Both the position numbers and the translations under genes were made by a program. 64,000 nt of DNA from Trichoplax adhaerens (taxonomy: Eukaryota > Placozoa > Uniplacotomia > Trichoplacea > Trichoplacidae). The notes beneath the pieces were generated by a model that was not told where the DNA came from, made no database searches, and saw nothing but the letters and a program-made list of their open reading frames with translations. The DNA lies in contig NW_002060948.1 in the NCBI RefSeq assembly GCF_000150275.1, forward strand, positions 5,560,241-5,624,240, given 5' to 3'. Every line of letters begins with the position of its first letter. Positions within the stretch are counted from its first letter, which is position 1. Positions 1-14,060 of this stretch are shown here, piece after piece.

Positions 1-1163
<1,163 letters not shown>

Positions 1164-2402
1164 TGCTATGCGCAATTAAACGGAAAATATAATCTATCAG
1201 CAAGTTCCGTCATATAATAATTTCCCAACGAAATTTAGTCAAAATGAAGATTAATCAGCACTATAAACTGCAATGAAGTATTAAGTTTGAGCGACGAATA
1301 GGTTATTATGTGAATTTTTACTGACTCTATATTGAGATAAATGATGATGGTGGATACAAGTATTGGAGCAAAAGTTAAGTAATTGTTCTATATCTTTAAC
1401 TTCGATTATGTAAATTTAACTTTTATGGCTATTAAAAGTTCCTTGCATGTATGGCGTGATATGATACTATTCCAATCGCGTTAAGATCTTCTGTTAAGAA
1501 GCTCTAAGAGCTGTCACTAATTTAAATATGTAACTGCATTGAACTATAATAGTAATAAGTAGAATGAAGTGCCTAACTAATGTTATAGTGTGCATAATAT
1601 CATTATATCACGTACTTTGGTCAAGTAGACTAGTTGTTGAGATGCAACAGCTCGTCTCTGTCAGGATGTTATTTCGACATTGCTGACTACCATATCTATC
1701 TGCATGTATACTGACGGATTCGATTGCAGTAACATTTTAAGGCAGTATAAGTTAACTTATTAAGGTTATAAATTGTAAAATTGATGTCCATTAAAACGCT
1801 TTAACTTTTTTGAAAAATTAATTCATTTCGCTTTAGCTCAGCAAGTTTATTGAAATTACAAAGAGCAGAGTATACAGCATTGTATCACTTTATTTACGTA
1901 TCAATACTAGTGAAATATAGTACTATATGTTAACATTAATTAACCTCAGATATTAGCTGTCCGGCCTTGACCATGACAACCTTAATAATGGAACTACCTG
2001 TGTGAGAATTTTACCCTATTAAGCAGTTGACATTAGAAAATACATCCATGCAGTAACGTACAAAATAGTAACAAATTTTATGAAAGCGTTTAGCCGATTT
2101 ATCGCGTACTCTACTTATCCAGAGATGATACTTTACATCGGGCTATCAGCTTAGAGAACACAATTGAAATTAAGCAGGAAATATAAAAATGATAGAGAAA
2201 AAGAACTGTATGTACGAATATGTGTGGCATTGGTTGATTACAGTTCAAGACTAGTGTAGACTACGTTGACAGCTTGTTTCTTATCATTCTAATACTATTA
2301 TTGTACTATCAAATTAAAACATTTTAAACTCTTATAAATGTACAGCACAATACTGATTATTTAAAACCATCGTTTTTCCACGGATTTTAGTACAGTACCC
2401 AG
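1164..2402. other. Intergenic, nothing recognised
   Basis: AT-rich sequence after the GABARAP stop codon. I see no exon-like frame with splice sites, no RNA gene and no transposon protein remnant here. Confidence 0.4.
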
Positions 2403-2424
2403 CCCCCCCCCCCCCAAAAAAAAA
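2403..2424 (+). repeat. C13-A9 homopolymer junction
   Basis: Thirteen consecutive C are followed directly by nine A. This is unusual in such AT-rich DNA. It may be slippage-prone, or it may mark an assembly or cloning junction. Confidence 0.9.
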
Positions 2425-2525
2425 TGAACGCTCTGAATAAGTTATTTGAGATATGAACCCTTAACTTGTTAACTTTGAGACAACTAGTAAATCGATAGAG
2501 TCCAAGTATTCGTTATTCTACGAAA

Positions 2526-3535
2526 CCGGATAATTTACCGCATTAAATTTACTTTACGCTATATAGGATTGAACGGTGTAAAATATTCAATCCACCCTCG
2601 TCATATCAAAACAGATACATTGCTGCATTCGTTTGATTTTACGGTGTATAGGATTGAACGCTGCAAAGTATTCAATTGATGCTCGTAATATATCAAATGT
2701 AGATGGATATTGTTTTTATCCTATACTACTACATTGCACAGAGGTAAATTATCCCTAGATCCCCGTCAACATGCTGCGAAAGCGGATAATTTACCGCATT
2801 AAATTCACTTTACGCTGTATAGGATTGAACGATGTCCAATATTCAGTCCACCCTCGTCATATTAAAACAGACACATTGCTGCATTCGATTGATTTTACGG
2901 TGTATAGGATTGAACGCTGCAAAGTATTCAATTGATACTCGTAATATATCAAAATTAATCAAATGTACAGTAGATGGATATTGTTTTCATCCTATACTAC
3001 TACATTGCACAGAGGTAAATTGTCCCTAGATCCCCGTCAACATGCTGCGAAAGCGGATAATTTACCGCATTAAATTCACTTTACGCTGTATAGGATTGAA
3101 CGGTGTCCAATATTCAATCCACCCTCGTCATATCAAAACAGATACATTGCTGCATTCGTTTGATTTTACGGTGTATAGGATTGAACGCTGCAAAGTATTC
3201 AATTGATGCTCGTAATATATCAAATGTAGATGGATATTGTTTTTATCCTATACTACTACATTGCACAGAGGTAAATTATCCCTAGATCCCCGTCAACATG
3301 CTGCGAAAGCGGATAATTTACCGCATTAAATTCGCTTTACGCTGTATAGGATTGAACGATGTCCAATATTCAATCCACCCTCATCATATCAAAACAGACA
3401 CATTGCTGCATTCGATTAATTTTACGGTGTATAGGATTGAACGCTGCAAAGTATTCAATTGATGCTCGTAATATATCAAATGTAGATGGATATTGTTTTT
3501 ATCCTAAATAGCTACATTGCAAAGAGGTAAATTAT
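2526..3535. repeat. Tandem repeat, about 256/272-bp unit, four copies
   Basis: The phrase ggataatttaccgcattaaa recurs near 2527, 2782, 3054 and 3310, giving spacings of about 255, 272 and 256 bp. Each unit holds two diverged copies of a half-unit around the phrase taggattgaacg followed by tattcaat, so the array has a dimeric substructure. The second unit is longer because of a small insertion (near 2957, aaaattaatc...acagt) absent from the others. Units end in gaggtaaattatccctaga or a close variant. The two 60-65 aa ORFs inside are repeat translations. No protein-coding or transposase signature is visible, so this is probably a minisatellite-like intergenic array. Confidence 0.9.
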
Positions 3536-3626
3536 CGGCCTAGACCCGATTTTGATCACCCAAGCAAAATATTTGTACAGTATGGTATTACCAATCCAAA
3601 ACAATACCGTCCTTTGGTGGGTTTTC

Positions 3627-3787
3627 CAGTACAGTACAGTACAGTAACTGGAGTTCTTTCATACAGTACATAGTACTGTACTATTGTCTAAAAAGGGCCT
3701 GTACAGTACTGTACAGTAGTGTACTGTAGTGTACTGTACAGTACAGTATCCTCGTAAACGCCAGCAGTGAACAAATACTGTACTGCA
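3627..3787. repeat. CWGTA pentanucleotide cluster upstream of EMC1
   Basis: The stretch is largely built from CAGTA and CTGTA units in register: runs such as agtacagtacagtacagta near 3629, ctgtacagtactgtacag near 3700, and further runs to 3750 and 3776-3787. The two units are reverse complements of each other after rotation, so alternating runs form inverted repeats. The cluster lies 300-450 bp before the EMC1 start codon. Whether it belongs to the promoter is not known. Confidence 0.85.
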
Positions 3788-4083
3788 CTGACAATGACGT
3801 GACCGTCAACTGCTCGTGCGGCAGTGAAGCGTTCATTGTGTGACACCAGGGTGCAGTCATGCATACCGGCTACAGCTACAATGACTGTAGTCAGTCGACC
3901 ATCAAAGCGCGTAAATTCGCGGCGTAATCTGGATCGTTCCATACTCATTGCAGTATGTTTTAGGCCTGCTTGAGCGGCTGTACTACACGCACCATTCAAG
4001 TCCAATTGGTTGTAGTCAAAGTACACGAGTTCACACAATAACGTTCAGTGCACCATCTTGGTCAAAGACTTGAAAGTGATAAA

Positions 4084-7000
4084 ATGGCTCTCTATGGTCG
4101 CATTTCCTTATTCATTTTTCTGCTAATATTGAATGTTTGCATCCATCAAAGCCACTGTATGTATGAAGACCAGATTGGTTCCTTCGATTGGTAATGACAG
4201 CCATTCAATTAAGTATTCGTAAACAAGTAAAGCTGATTGGAATTGTAATGGTTAATTATCTGAACAGATCAACTCTGGGTACTTGCATCCGTTCAAATTT
4301 TCTAGGCTTGCTTGAGTAGTTTTATCCATGTCCAACGGATTTTAAGATAGAAATAAGCAAAGATACTCTACACACGATGATAGTGCATAGTTCATTCGGG
4401 GGACTACAGGAGCAATAATAGCCTAAAATAGTGATCAAGTCACTTATTCACACACTATTTTACCGATCAAGAACTAACTCAAAGGTTTTTTGACTCACTG
4501 ATACAGTTTTGGACAGGAGATCTGTCGTCAATGACGAGTCATGCTGTCACGTACTATTGGATTGTTAGGATAGCGAAACATTTATTCTATAAACTACCCC
4601 AAAGTATTCCATCCAATAGAAAAGCGATAGTGTATCACACATTATGATGGCCAGTTGATGATTCACTGTTACGATAGTGAACGACCATATTCTACGCTGT
4701 CGAGGTGGTTAAGTGCCAGTGATTTCTTAAAATAGCTACCACATTCATTGTAGGAGCACCCAAGTATTCCATCAAATTGAAAGTGATATTGTATCACTGA
4801 CAGCATCACGATAGACAATGAATCATTACCTGTTATAATATGGAAAGACTGTACTTCTACGTTGTAGAGCGGTTATAACATTTGGAGATAACTCAGTAGT
4901 CACCCCGACAACACACGACTTAACCACACATTGAACTTGGCCCTTATTCAATATCCCGTGTCCTGTAGAAGATGCGATCACTGCAGTTTGATCAATGCTG
5001 TCTTAGCTGATTTCTTCACCTTTGAATGTCATAATGGTCAATGCAAAATGCCAATCACATTGGATGATTGAATAACACTAGTACAAATTCTCGTCGCTTT
5101 GCTGACAGCTTACGATAATGTGCTCATTTGTTAATAATTAACAGATCGTATTACCATTTGTCAGTATGATATTGCCAGTAGTTGTATGCTACCCAAATCT
5201 GCATCTATCTATGGATGCTACTCTATTTATCCATGTCATGAAAGGAAGAGATTGTTGTCAGCAACTTATGGCTGCAACTATACGATTTATTTGATCCTGT
5301 CATGTTGTGAGCTGTAAAATGAACAACTATAGTACTATATGCGTACAATTAAGAACTATGTAACAATCTCAACATCAAGTATTCTACAGAGTGCTGATCA
5401 TGATTACCTTCTAATGACTATGCACGGCGTAACTTAAATTTCTCCTAGTTTAGCTATACAGTACTTTAATTCCTAATATTCCTGCTCATTCTTTAGGCAT
5501 CAAAACTATGTTGGGAAAGCAAAATTTATCTACGTCGATCAGTCGTCTCATAGTAGTAGACGGTTAGTGATCGGTTCTCATTCAGGTGCTGTAGCTACCT
5601 TGAATGCTCGTACTGGTGCGATAGGTTAGTCAAACAGTAATGAGAGATACGATCTATCTTATCACGATTGTCGATATTTTTTTACGTCTCCCAAGTAATT
5701 TGAAGATAAATTAATAGAATCTCTTATCATTAAATATTCCATTTAGTATGGCGACAAGTCATGGAAAGGCAAGATGGCCAGTTGAATGCTTTATTACACA
5801 AGAATAAGGGTAAGAAAATCTTCTTGTTTTGAAATACAAATACAATAATTTAACTTTAATGACTCGATTCAATAGTGCATTTTTATGATGGCTATTATAC
5901 GAAATAACTCGGATACTAATTCTTTATTACCTTAGTATCGTCACTAATTTGTCGGCATTTGTAATAGCATATTATGATACGATATGATTATTCCTTTCAT
6001 AGTTCTAGTATCAGTTTCATCTCAAGGACGCTTATTCCGCCGATGGGACTTAAATTCAGGAAATATTTTGTGGGAGTCATCTTTGCCAATGCAATCTTTG
6101 TCACATAAAACTCTACAGAGGTAAATTATTCCTGTCACAAATACAGTAACTAGTTTAAATGATGTAGCCATTACTTTTGTCTATTGGTGAATTGTGTACT
6201 GTACTAAGGCTGATATCGTAAGTATCGTTAGTATTTCGTTATAGATAGTAATTCAACTCGCGCTAATTTTGAGTATACAGTATATGCAAAAGATACATTC
6301 TCTACCTCATCTTGATCGACCTGGACGGATATTGTGTTTAACAAAAATAAAGAAAATAATACTTCTTTTATACCCACTTTCTAAATGTTTAGCTGCATCG
6401 GTACGGCTGGTTGGAAAGATGGTTGTATCGATTCTGTAACGAATGATGAGGTGATCGCTACGTTGGTCAAAAATACCCTTCTTCTTCACTCTGCTGGCAG
6501 TGGTACAATTATCAAGCGAATCGATTTACCCCACAGGTACCGTATTTATGACTAAATATTCAACTTCTACGTTGTTGAGCAAACGAGATTATCTAGCAGT
6601 ATGTAATTTTTAGTCACGATCACGAATATTACTCGTACTTTAAGTTTTGATTTGCATTATTTTTTTACTTTGGGCAGTAATAAAATGAAGTATTTTGCCA
6701 TCTATGCCACTAAAGACAGAATATATATTGTTGGAGCTGAAGACCAACTGCGCTTAGCCATCTTAAGTTATCAACGTAATACAGGTGTTCTTTCAGAACA
6801 GGTATAGAAATGACTCTAAATTAACAATTGTGATACTAACGACTTAATATACAATTTACTAACTGTAATATTTATCAAGAATTCAATGTAACTTACTGCA
6901 ATATCTAACTTGAAAAAATTGCAAATTTTATTCATCCTATATATACAGCGATATGTACAGTGTCCCTGGATCTCATCTATAGAAACTAGGTATACAAGTT

Positions 7001-10000
7001 TCGTATACGATTTATAAATGGCTTATTGCAATTTATTACTAGAATATACCTACATAATCATGTGATAATCGTTGAATTATTTCTTAAGAATATTTTGATG
7101 TTTGATACTACTTTTGAAAATTTTATTCTTAGCTGTCTGGTGATTGATGGAACGTTGATTTGTACTGATATATCATCTGAAAGCCTTCAAACAATTAATT
7201 TGCCCTCGAAGGCCGAGAGCTTCCAAACTCATTCTTTATTGGTAATGGATAAATTCCGAAGTATTTTACCGAATCTTAGTTATACACTCTAATCTAAGGT
7301 TTACTAAATACAAAATACTCTAAGCATATAACTTACGGTACTCTTACAAACTCAGAGCCTAGGTGTAACTGAAAGAATCACGAAGAGGTCGTACCTCAAG
7401 CCCTTGTTTGATCGTGGATCGCAACGTCAAGAATATATTGTTGCCTTGTCATCGAAGCATCAGCTTGTTGCCAGAAATGGACCAAACGGCCAATTTGCCG
7501 TCAAGGAATTAAAGTCGGAGGTACCTGATAATTCTGAATAACAATCTTGTGATTTTAACCATTTAACCGTACAATACGCGTATTATGAAATGTATATTTA
7601 TCAAAAATGTAACTATTTTCTTATATTTGCTTTTCGATAATCAGAATCCGCTATTACTCTCAAGTGCAACGCTCAGTAATAAATATTACGTATTTTCTAC
7701 TGAAAGTTTTGAACACGTACGTTATAACTAAGCTGTTTAATGTACAGTATGTTATAAGCGATTAGACGATTCTTATGACCTTATTTAATTTTATTTGAAT
7801 TATTTAGAAACAAAAAATTACCTGGTTGGATCTCGACGAAGCTAGCGATCTAACGGAATTACAGACAGAGTTTGACACGGATGAAGATCGCGGATTACCA
7901 GAAAATGTAAATATTTTTTAACTATAGTATCATGCTAGAAGTTAATAGCCAGGGTAATGGATTGTATTATGAAACTGATAAAGCACCCTTAAATCTAACG
8001 TTAAAAATCTTACATAAATTAGGCAATAGCCATGATGTTCTTAAAGAAAGACAAAACCCTGAGCTACAGGGTATTGTTTACGTACGAAGACCATTCGTTG
8101 GCGTTATTGCAGCAAAGCGGTAAATCTTTTTGGTCACGAGATGAAGCTTTAGCGGAAATCTTAGTTGCTGAAATGGTCGAATTAGCTTTACCTGTCTCTG
8201 AACGTCTTCAATCGCTATATGACGAAGTCACGATAGCCAAAGGTCTAAAAAGAACCTTTAAATACAATTTAGACACCTATTTTCTAAAATACGCGTACAC
8301 ACTCGTGTACTATTATTCATTGCAGATGGGGTCCTATCCCTTTTTTTCCGCCGTATCTCTTCTCAATTAAGCCAATTACAAGTATTTGGAATATCCATAA
8401 TATCCAATAGCCTCTGATTAACTTTAATAGTTACTAAAATTTGAATTATGTATTTTACCATTTAGGTTTTGATCGCATCATTTAAAGATTTTCCTTACAA
8501 TATTTGGAGCAGTGGAAATAACAAAAAGGACCAAAAATTAGTCAGAGATCAATTCAATTTACGCAAAATGATTGTAGCTGTTACCCTTTCAGGAAAGGTA
8601 AATTTAATTAGATCAGTAACATGATAGAGTTTTTAGAATTGTAAAATAGCCAAATAAGATCCATTCTTTTATTCTAATGGCTTACGATCACACTTTGGTA
8701 GTTATTCGGAATTGATACTGCCAGTGGCGATATAGTCTGGAAACATTACCTCCATAATCTAGCGCCATTTAATGAATACGGAAATCCACGAATCCTTCTT
8801 TTCGAACAAAGAACAACAGCTCATTACCCTTTGCCCCCAAGATGTATTGTTCTTGGCAATGCTAAGGTAATGGCTACATTTTATTGTATGAAGTCGAGTT
8901 ATGGTGATATAATGTTATATAAGTTTATATACCAGCTGTTTTTATTAATTTTCAGAACGATGATGGAAAATCTTTAATATATGTATTTAACCCATTAACG
9001 GGAAAAGCATTTAAAGACAGTGAAACCGATGGTGTATTAGTCGATCATAAAATCAAGCAAGCAATGATTTTAACCCTCACAGATAATCATTTTTCAAAAA
9101 TTTTGCTAATGGTCGACCCTAATAATCAGGTATTTTCAAGAAATGTGTGTTATTTATTAACTACCAAGTATAGTATTTTGATTTCAGTTACCTTATTTTA
9201 TTTAGATTTACATCAACCCATCGACACCGGAAGCTGAAGGAGTTGTTATAGATAACTTAGAATCATTGTACCTTCATACAGTCAATAAAGATGATGGTCA
9301 ATTGAATGGATACGCGCTATCGACGGATGCCAGAGATGTAAACTTAATTATATCTTTTGATATTACATCATCTCTCGTTATATATCGTAACTGATCAGTT
9401 GACCACAATTTATTCCACCAATTGGTTAATAAAAATTCAGAGAATTATTGCTAAAAATATATGGACCACGCGAATCCCCATTGATAATCAGGCCATAAGT
9501 TTAATTTTTGCCAAATTGCCAAACGGTAAGTCTCTAACAATATTTTCGAATATAAAATTCTATTTACAGTTCATTCGTTTTGATTAGATGATTTTATTCG
9601 GAATTTTTCCTTAGAACCGGTTCATTCTCAAGGTCGAGTTTTAGGCAATCGTAGTGTTCTATACAAGTACGCCAATCCCAACTTAATTGCTATTACTACT
9701 GAATCTAAGGACAAGGACAAACGTAAGTCTTACATTATGGTAATCAACTTATATCTGCAGATATACTATACAATCTTTTGATAAGTTTCAGCAACAAATA
9801 ACAGTCAGGATAAATATATTTTATTTTTTATCTTCTAAAAACGAAATTAGCGATTGTCGAAATATTCTTAGTCGATGGAGTTACAGGCGCTATCGTGTTT
9901 CAAACATACCAAAAGAATGCCAGAGGTCCTGTCAAACTAGTACTGTGTGAACATTGGATTGTGGTGAGAAATATATTGAATACTTTAAACCGTTTTCTAC

Positions 10001-11103
10001 CAAAAAAATATTGATATTTCGTATTTGTTCCTCAGTTTCATTACTGGAACACCAAGTACAGGAGATATGAAATGGCTGTCATAGAATTATTCGAAGGGCA
10101 AAAGAAATTAAATGAGTTAGATTTACTATCTTATTTTCCATTATCGTATTATTCAATAACGCTTATATTTTTTCTTTGCTTCATTAAATATCATTACCTA
10201 AATTTCTTATACTTCGTTTGCTATAGGACAATCTTCTCATCGTTCATTACACAGCTGAATACCGTCAGCATGCAATCTTATGTATTTCCTTTTGATGTAA
10301 TAACTATGACAGTAACGCGTACCGAAAAAGCGATTACGCATAAAGATATTCTAAGTGCGATTTAATCATTTGACTTTTGTTAGATCTTAAAAATACAATT
10401 TATTGATTAAAGATTTGATTATTTCTAACAGTCGGACTACCTGGTGGTGAGATACTTTCTTTACCGAAAGTTTTATTAGATCCTAGAAGACCGTTTGTTT
10501 TAAGTGCTAGCGATAGGTATAATTTTGTTCGAACACTAATTTTACAACGACACGTTTTTATAGCGTGAAAAAATGAACTATTTCTGACTTACAAACGATA
10601 TTTTCTAACGTAGAGAGGAAGGCCTTATACAATATGTTCCAGAATTACCTTTCCCTACTGCTAACGTAATCAATTATAATCAAACGGTAAAGACAGTTAC
10701 TGTAGTAATAACTTCACTGTCCTGGAGTTTTTTTTCAATATTTATCAATAATGTTTAATTTTAACCCATAGATTAACGGATTACGAAAGATTGTTACCGC
10801 ACCTGCTGGCTTGGAGTCTACTTCTCTTGTTTTCGCATATGGTTTAGGTAGAGGAATATTATAACGTCAGATTCATAGATTATTTATACTGCATGGTCTC
10901 AGCAGTTAATATGGAATCAATTATGTTATTGTTCATTCTTAGATTTGTTTTATACCCGCGTAACTCCTTCCAAGATGTTCGATGTCCTTAAAGAAGATTT
11001 CGATTACACATTTATTACTATAGTGCTCACGGCCATGATCTTAGTATCCTTGGTAACTGCTCAATTATCATCATCGTCTAACTTAAAAAAATTATGGAAG
11101 TAA
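4084..11103 (+). CDS. EMC1: ER membrane protein complex subunit 1 (EMC1)
   Basis: Largest EMC subunit, an ER type I membrane protein with a lumenal beta-propeller region; the EMC inserts tail-anchored and polytopic proteins. Exons: 4084-4190, 5497-5624, 5747-5809, 6003-6120, 6393-6536, 6678-6801, 6949-6989, 7133-7241, 7356-7520, 7645-7716, 7808-7906, about 7928-8242 (structure uncertain), 8326-8381, 8466-8597, 8702-8866, 8956-9129, 9206-9337, 9441-9525, 9615-9722, 9851-9963, 10036-10115, 10227-10354, 10432-10516, 10614-10686, 10772-10847, 10943-11103. Phases agree at all other junctions. The start gives a signal peptide, then [10 protein letters not shown] as in human EMC1. Later matches include [45 protein letters not shown] and [15 protein letters not shown] transmembrane helix follows, then a short tail. 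Length is about 1,020 aa against 993 in human. AATAAA lies at 11151. The 7907-8046 stretch shows frame breaks. Confidence 0.95.
4590..4875. repeat. Diverged direct repeat in EMC1 intron 1
   Basis: The phrase caaagtattccatccaat followed by gcgatagtgtatcac (near 4601) recurs as caagtattccatcaaatt and gtgatattgtatcac (near 4762). The copies are about 160 bp apart, and each is followed by a diverged tail (tctacgctgtcgagg versus tctacgttgtagagc). It looks like an old tandem duplication inside the intron. I see no exon in it. Confidence 0.5.
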
Positions 11104-14060
11104 ACCTTGTGATCATTTTCTAATTCATACCTCCAGTCTGTCATATTGATAATAAAATAAAGACGAAATGGTACTGTATAAAAGCAGATAGGTCTGCATT
11201 TTATGTTCGTATATTAACAACTACATGATATAGGAGAAACCGGAATCGATTAGATTTCGAAAAAGAATACCTGTAAAGATGGATTTGATGTATTTCTGTT
11301 GTCAGTGCGAGTTATCTGTTCTTGTCGGAACTGATTTAATGCTGAATTACGTTTTTTTTATCATTTATGACTGATGAGATGCGCCATTGTTTTTACTTAG
11401 TACGGTACAAAATTTTGTTTTATTACCTAGGTTTACGGTTATTTATTTCTTTTTGCCCTAAAGACCGACTTATAAGATTTTAATAAATATTAATAATTGA
11501 TGTTGTGCCCAGATAAAAGGTACACTCATCTAAGCAAGATTGCTTCACTATTTCTTGTGGGTTCTTCTAAAATTAACAGTACCTTTCGTACTATAAGTAA
11601 TGTAAAAATATTACTCATAAAATAGTTATCCTATATTGATATACCATATTAAATATTGTACTGTCTTGTTAACGCTAACCTCTGCTAGTTCTATTAGCTT
11701 ATAATTACGATTATCATTAACTGCACTAAGAACTAAATGTTTTTCATTGTGTCAGGCTCTTAACTCATCAAAAGAAGTTGTATAATCTAGTGCATTACTA
11801 TTCTATATAGCAAATGAGTAGACCGTATGTATCAACATTTTCTGATGACAGGAGAGATCTAATGTAGACAAATTAAAGACGTTAATTGCTTAAGTTGAGA
11901 GAAATGTACTTTCCCCTTAGTTAATGTTAAATTAATAAATGTGACTAAAGCTTATGTTTAAAATCTATAGCTTTCGAAATCTTAGCTGTCGATAATTCAA
12001 TAATCAGACTCTTCGCTCCAGAGTTTTATAAATTATGCTTTGTTTCGCTTCTTTCCCAAAAAAGTAGGACGTACACGTAACTCTGTTAGAAACTTAATCC
12101 AAGGTCAACGTCTATCCAATCGCAGTGATATCTAATTTTATATTACTGATATGCACGTATTCACCTCATTATTTTTTATCATATTTATTATTATGTTACT
12201 TGAAATGATTGAACCTCATTTAATTAATGAAGAGGGAAAAAATTTAAATTCAAATTTAAAAAAGGTAAAGAAATAATGAGTTTAAGATTATGATCTAAGT
12301 AATCTAAATCATCGAAAAATTGAATAGAAATGTCTCATACAAGATATAGTATTTCAGTTTTTAAAGGCAATATGTAGAAAAGCATTTAAAAGTATCTTAA
12401 TAATAGTTATAGGAATCAATTCCGATGCAAACTGCCGCAATCAATAATCAGTTCGGTCATATCAAAGGAGATTCTACGATGGAAATAATAAGGCTGATAA
12501 TATACGCATATTGGAAGAGAGCGAAAATCGTTTCAATCTTATTTACAAAGTTATCTCATAACAATTTCGTACATTTCTTAATACTTATATCATAATACAA
12601 TTAAAATTCATAATAAGAAAAACGAATATATTCGTATAAAATAATTCAATATTAAAATTGAATTAGATCATAATCAGTTCATAGCTAGCTATAACTTTAT
12701 GGTTACTCATTTTATTAAAACTACGTAAAAAGTAAAGAGGCATCGACTAAATCCATCGATTCTGAGATAGCGATAACAAGCTTCGAAAATAGTCGAGAAA
12801 CCACTGATCGGTGACGTAACTTATTGCATAGTAAATATATTGTGCATTCGATTCTTTATTAGCTACTCTTTCAACGTAAGTTATCATTAATCTTGTTACT
12901 TCTGCTTGGAGCTAGTATAATTTCAATTGATAACGTAATTGCTAATACGGATATCAATTATTTCCATGAGACAAGAATGCGGTACCTCTTTAATGTATTA
13001 ATGATCTATTCCCATTTCCGTCATTTATATACTCGTCAATGGAGGCCGCTTATGCTTGATTACAATACAGAAATAGTTACAGTATTTCCTATCCGGGAAC
13101 CGATCGATCTCTTACTTGATAGTGATGCTAATGTTATTTTTTATCACCACTAGAGTATAAAATAATCGATAAATAAAATCAGATAAGTGATGGAATGCAA
13201 TCTCAAATTTATTTGTAAATCACAATTGTAGACAATTGGAATAGGTGATAAAAGAAAATATTAATCTACCTACCAAGCTATAAGCTATAATCGATACGTC
13301 TTCGTTTAGCTGGAGGTTGCGAAACTTCTATCCATCATTATCATTAGTGAAAATAGAAAATAGAATGATAATAACCAATCAATCAATCAACCCAATCCAA
13401 GTAATTATTAAAGCAATTTTGAATTATTCTATCGAACTAGAATGTGACTAACAAGCCTTAGATCAAACATATAGCTGTTTACTTTACTTTATTCTTATCA
13501 TAAAGTAAACAGTTATAGCCAATCAGATCAAATGGATTAAATAATATCAAGCCAGCGGTGATAATTAAATCAGTATGATTAGAGACGATGCATAAAGTTT
13601 TCTATTGAGTTTTGAACTATAGCAATTCATATTAGGCCTTAAGGTAATCATATTGTATGTTGAATTCTTTGTCCATTTTATTTATTGGGAGTAGTGTAAC
13701 AAATTGATTTGAATCAATTTACGACATACAAGTTGAGAAGATAAACAATAAGCAAGTTGAATGCTTGAGTTCATATTTAATAATCTAAATTGGCTATTCC
13801 TACTTGTTGAATTATTTGGTATACAACCGTATCTAATAAGAAAGAGCCAAAATTCCTCTATATGTTATACCTATCCATTAAAGTAGTTCAATATCCATAT
13901 CACTATAATCTATACTTGCGCTATCAATGACAGTATACGGATACTTATATGAAACAATTACCAAAATATATAAATAATGATTATCTATTTGAATCTTTTG
14001 GTCAATATTATAAATTGTGTTATAATTATTGTTCTACAGGCGCTATTGAAAACCTACAAT
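11104..14060. other. Intergenic between EMC1 and the Sel1-repeat gene
   Basis: Nearly 3 kb without a gene that I can support. It holds the EMC1 3' flank, a 16-bp-arm inverted repeat near 13471 and one open stretch (12863-13153) that could be a stray exon. The EMC1 and Sel1 genes converge tail to tail across it. Confidence 0.5.
13470..13517. repeat. Inverted repeat, 16-bp arms
   Basis: Arm 13471-13486 (atagctgtttacttta) pairs with 13501-13516 with one mismatch. The loop is 14 nt. No terminal target duplication or ORF was seen, so a transposon origin is not shown. Confidence 0.75.

Noticed and set aside
2526-3535. Possible CRISPR array
   Set aside because: The copies are contiguous tandem units without unique spacers, the genome is animal, and no cas genes are present.
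3688-4038. 116-codon minus-strand ORF upstream of EMC1
   Set aside because: Its C-terminal part is CWGTA repeat. The rest has no recognisable domain, and it overlaps the likely EMC1 promoter.
10072-10365. 97-codon ORF read as a separate small gene
   Set aside because: It is EMC1 exons 10036-10115 and 10227-10354 read through an intron that happens to be open in the same frame.
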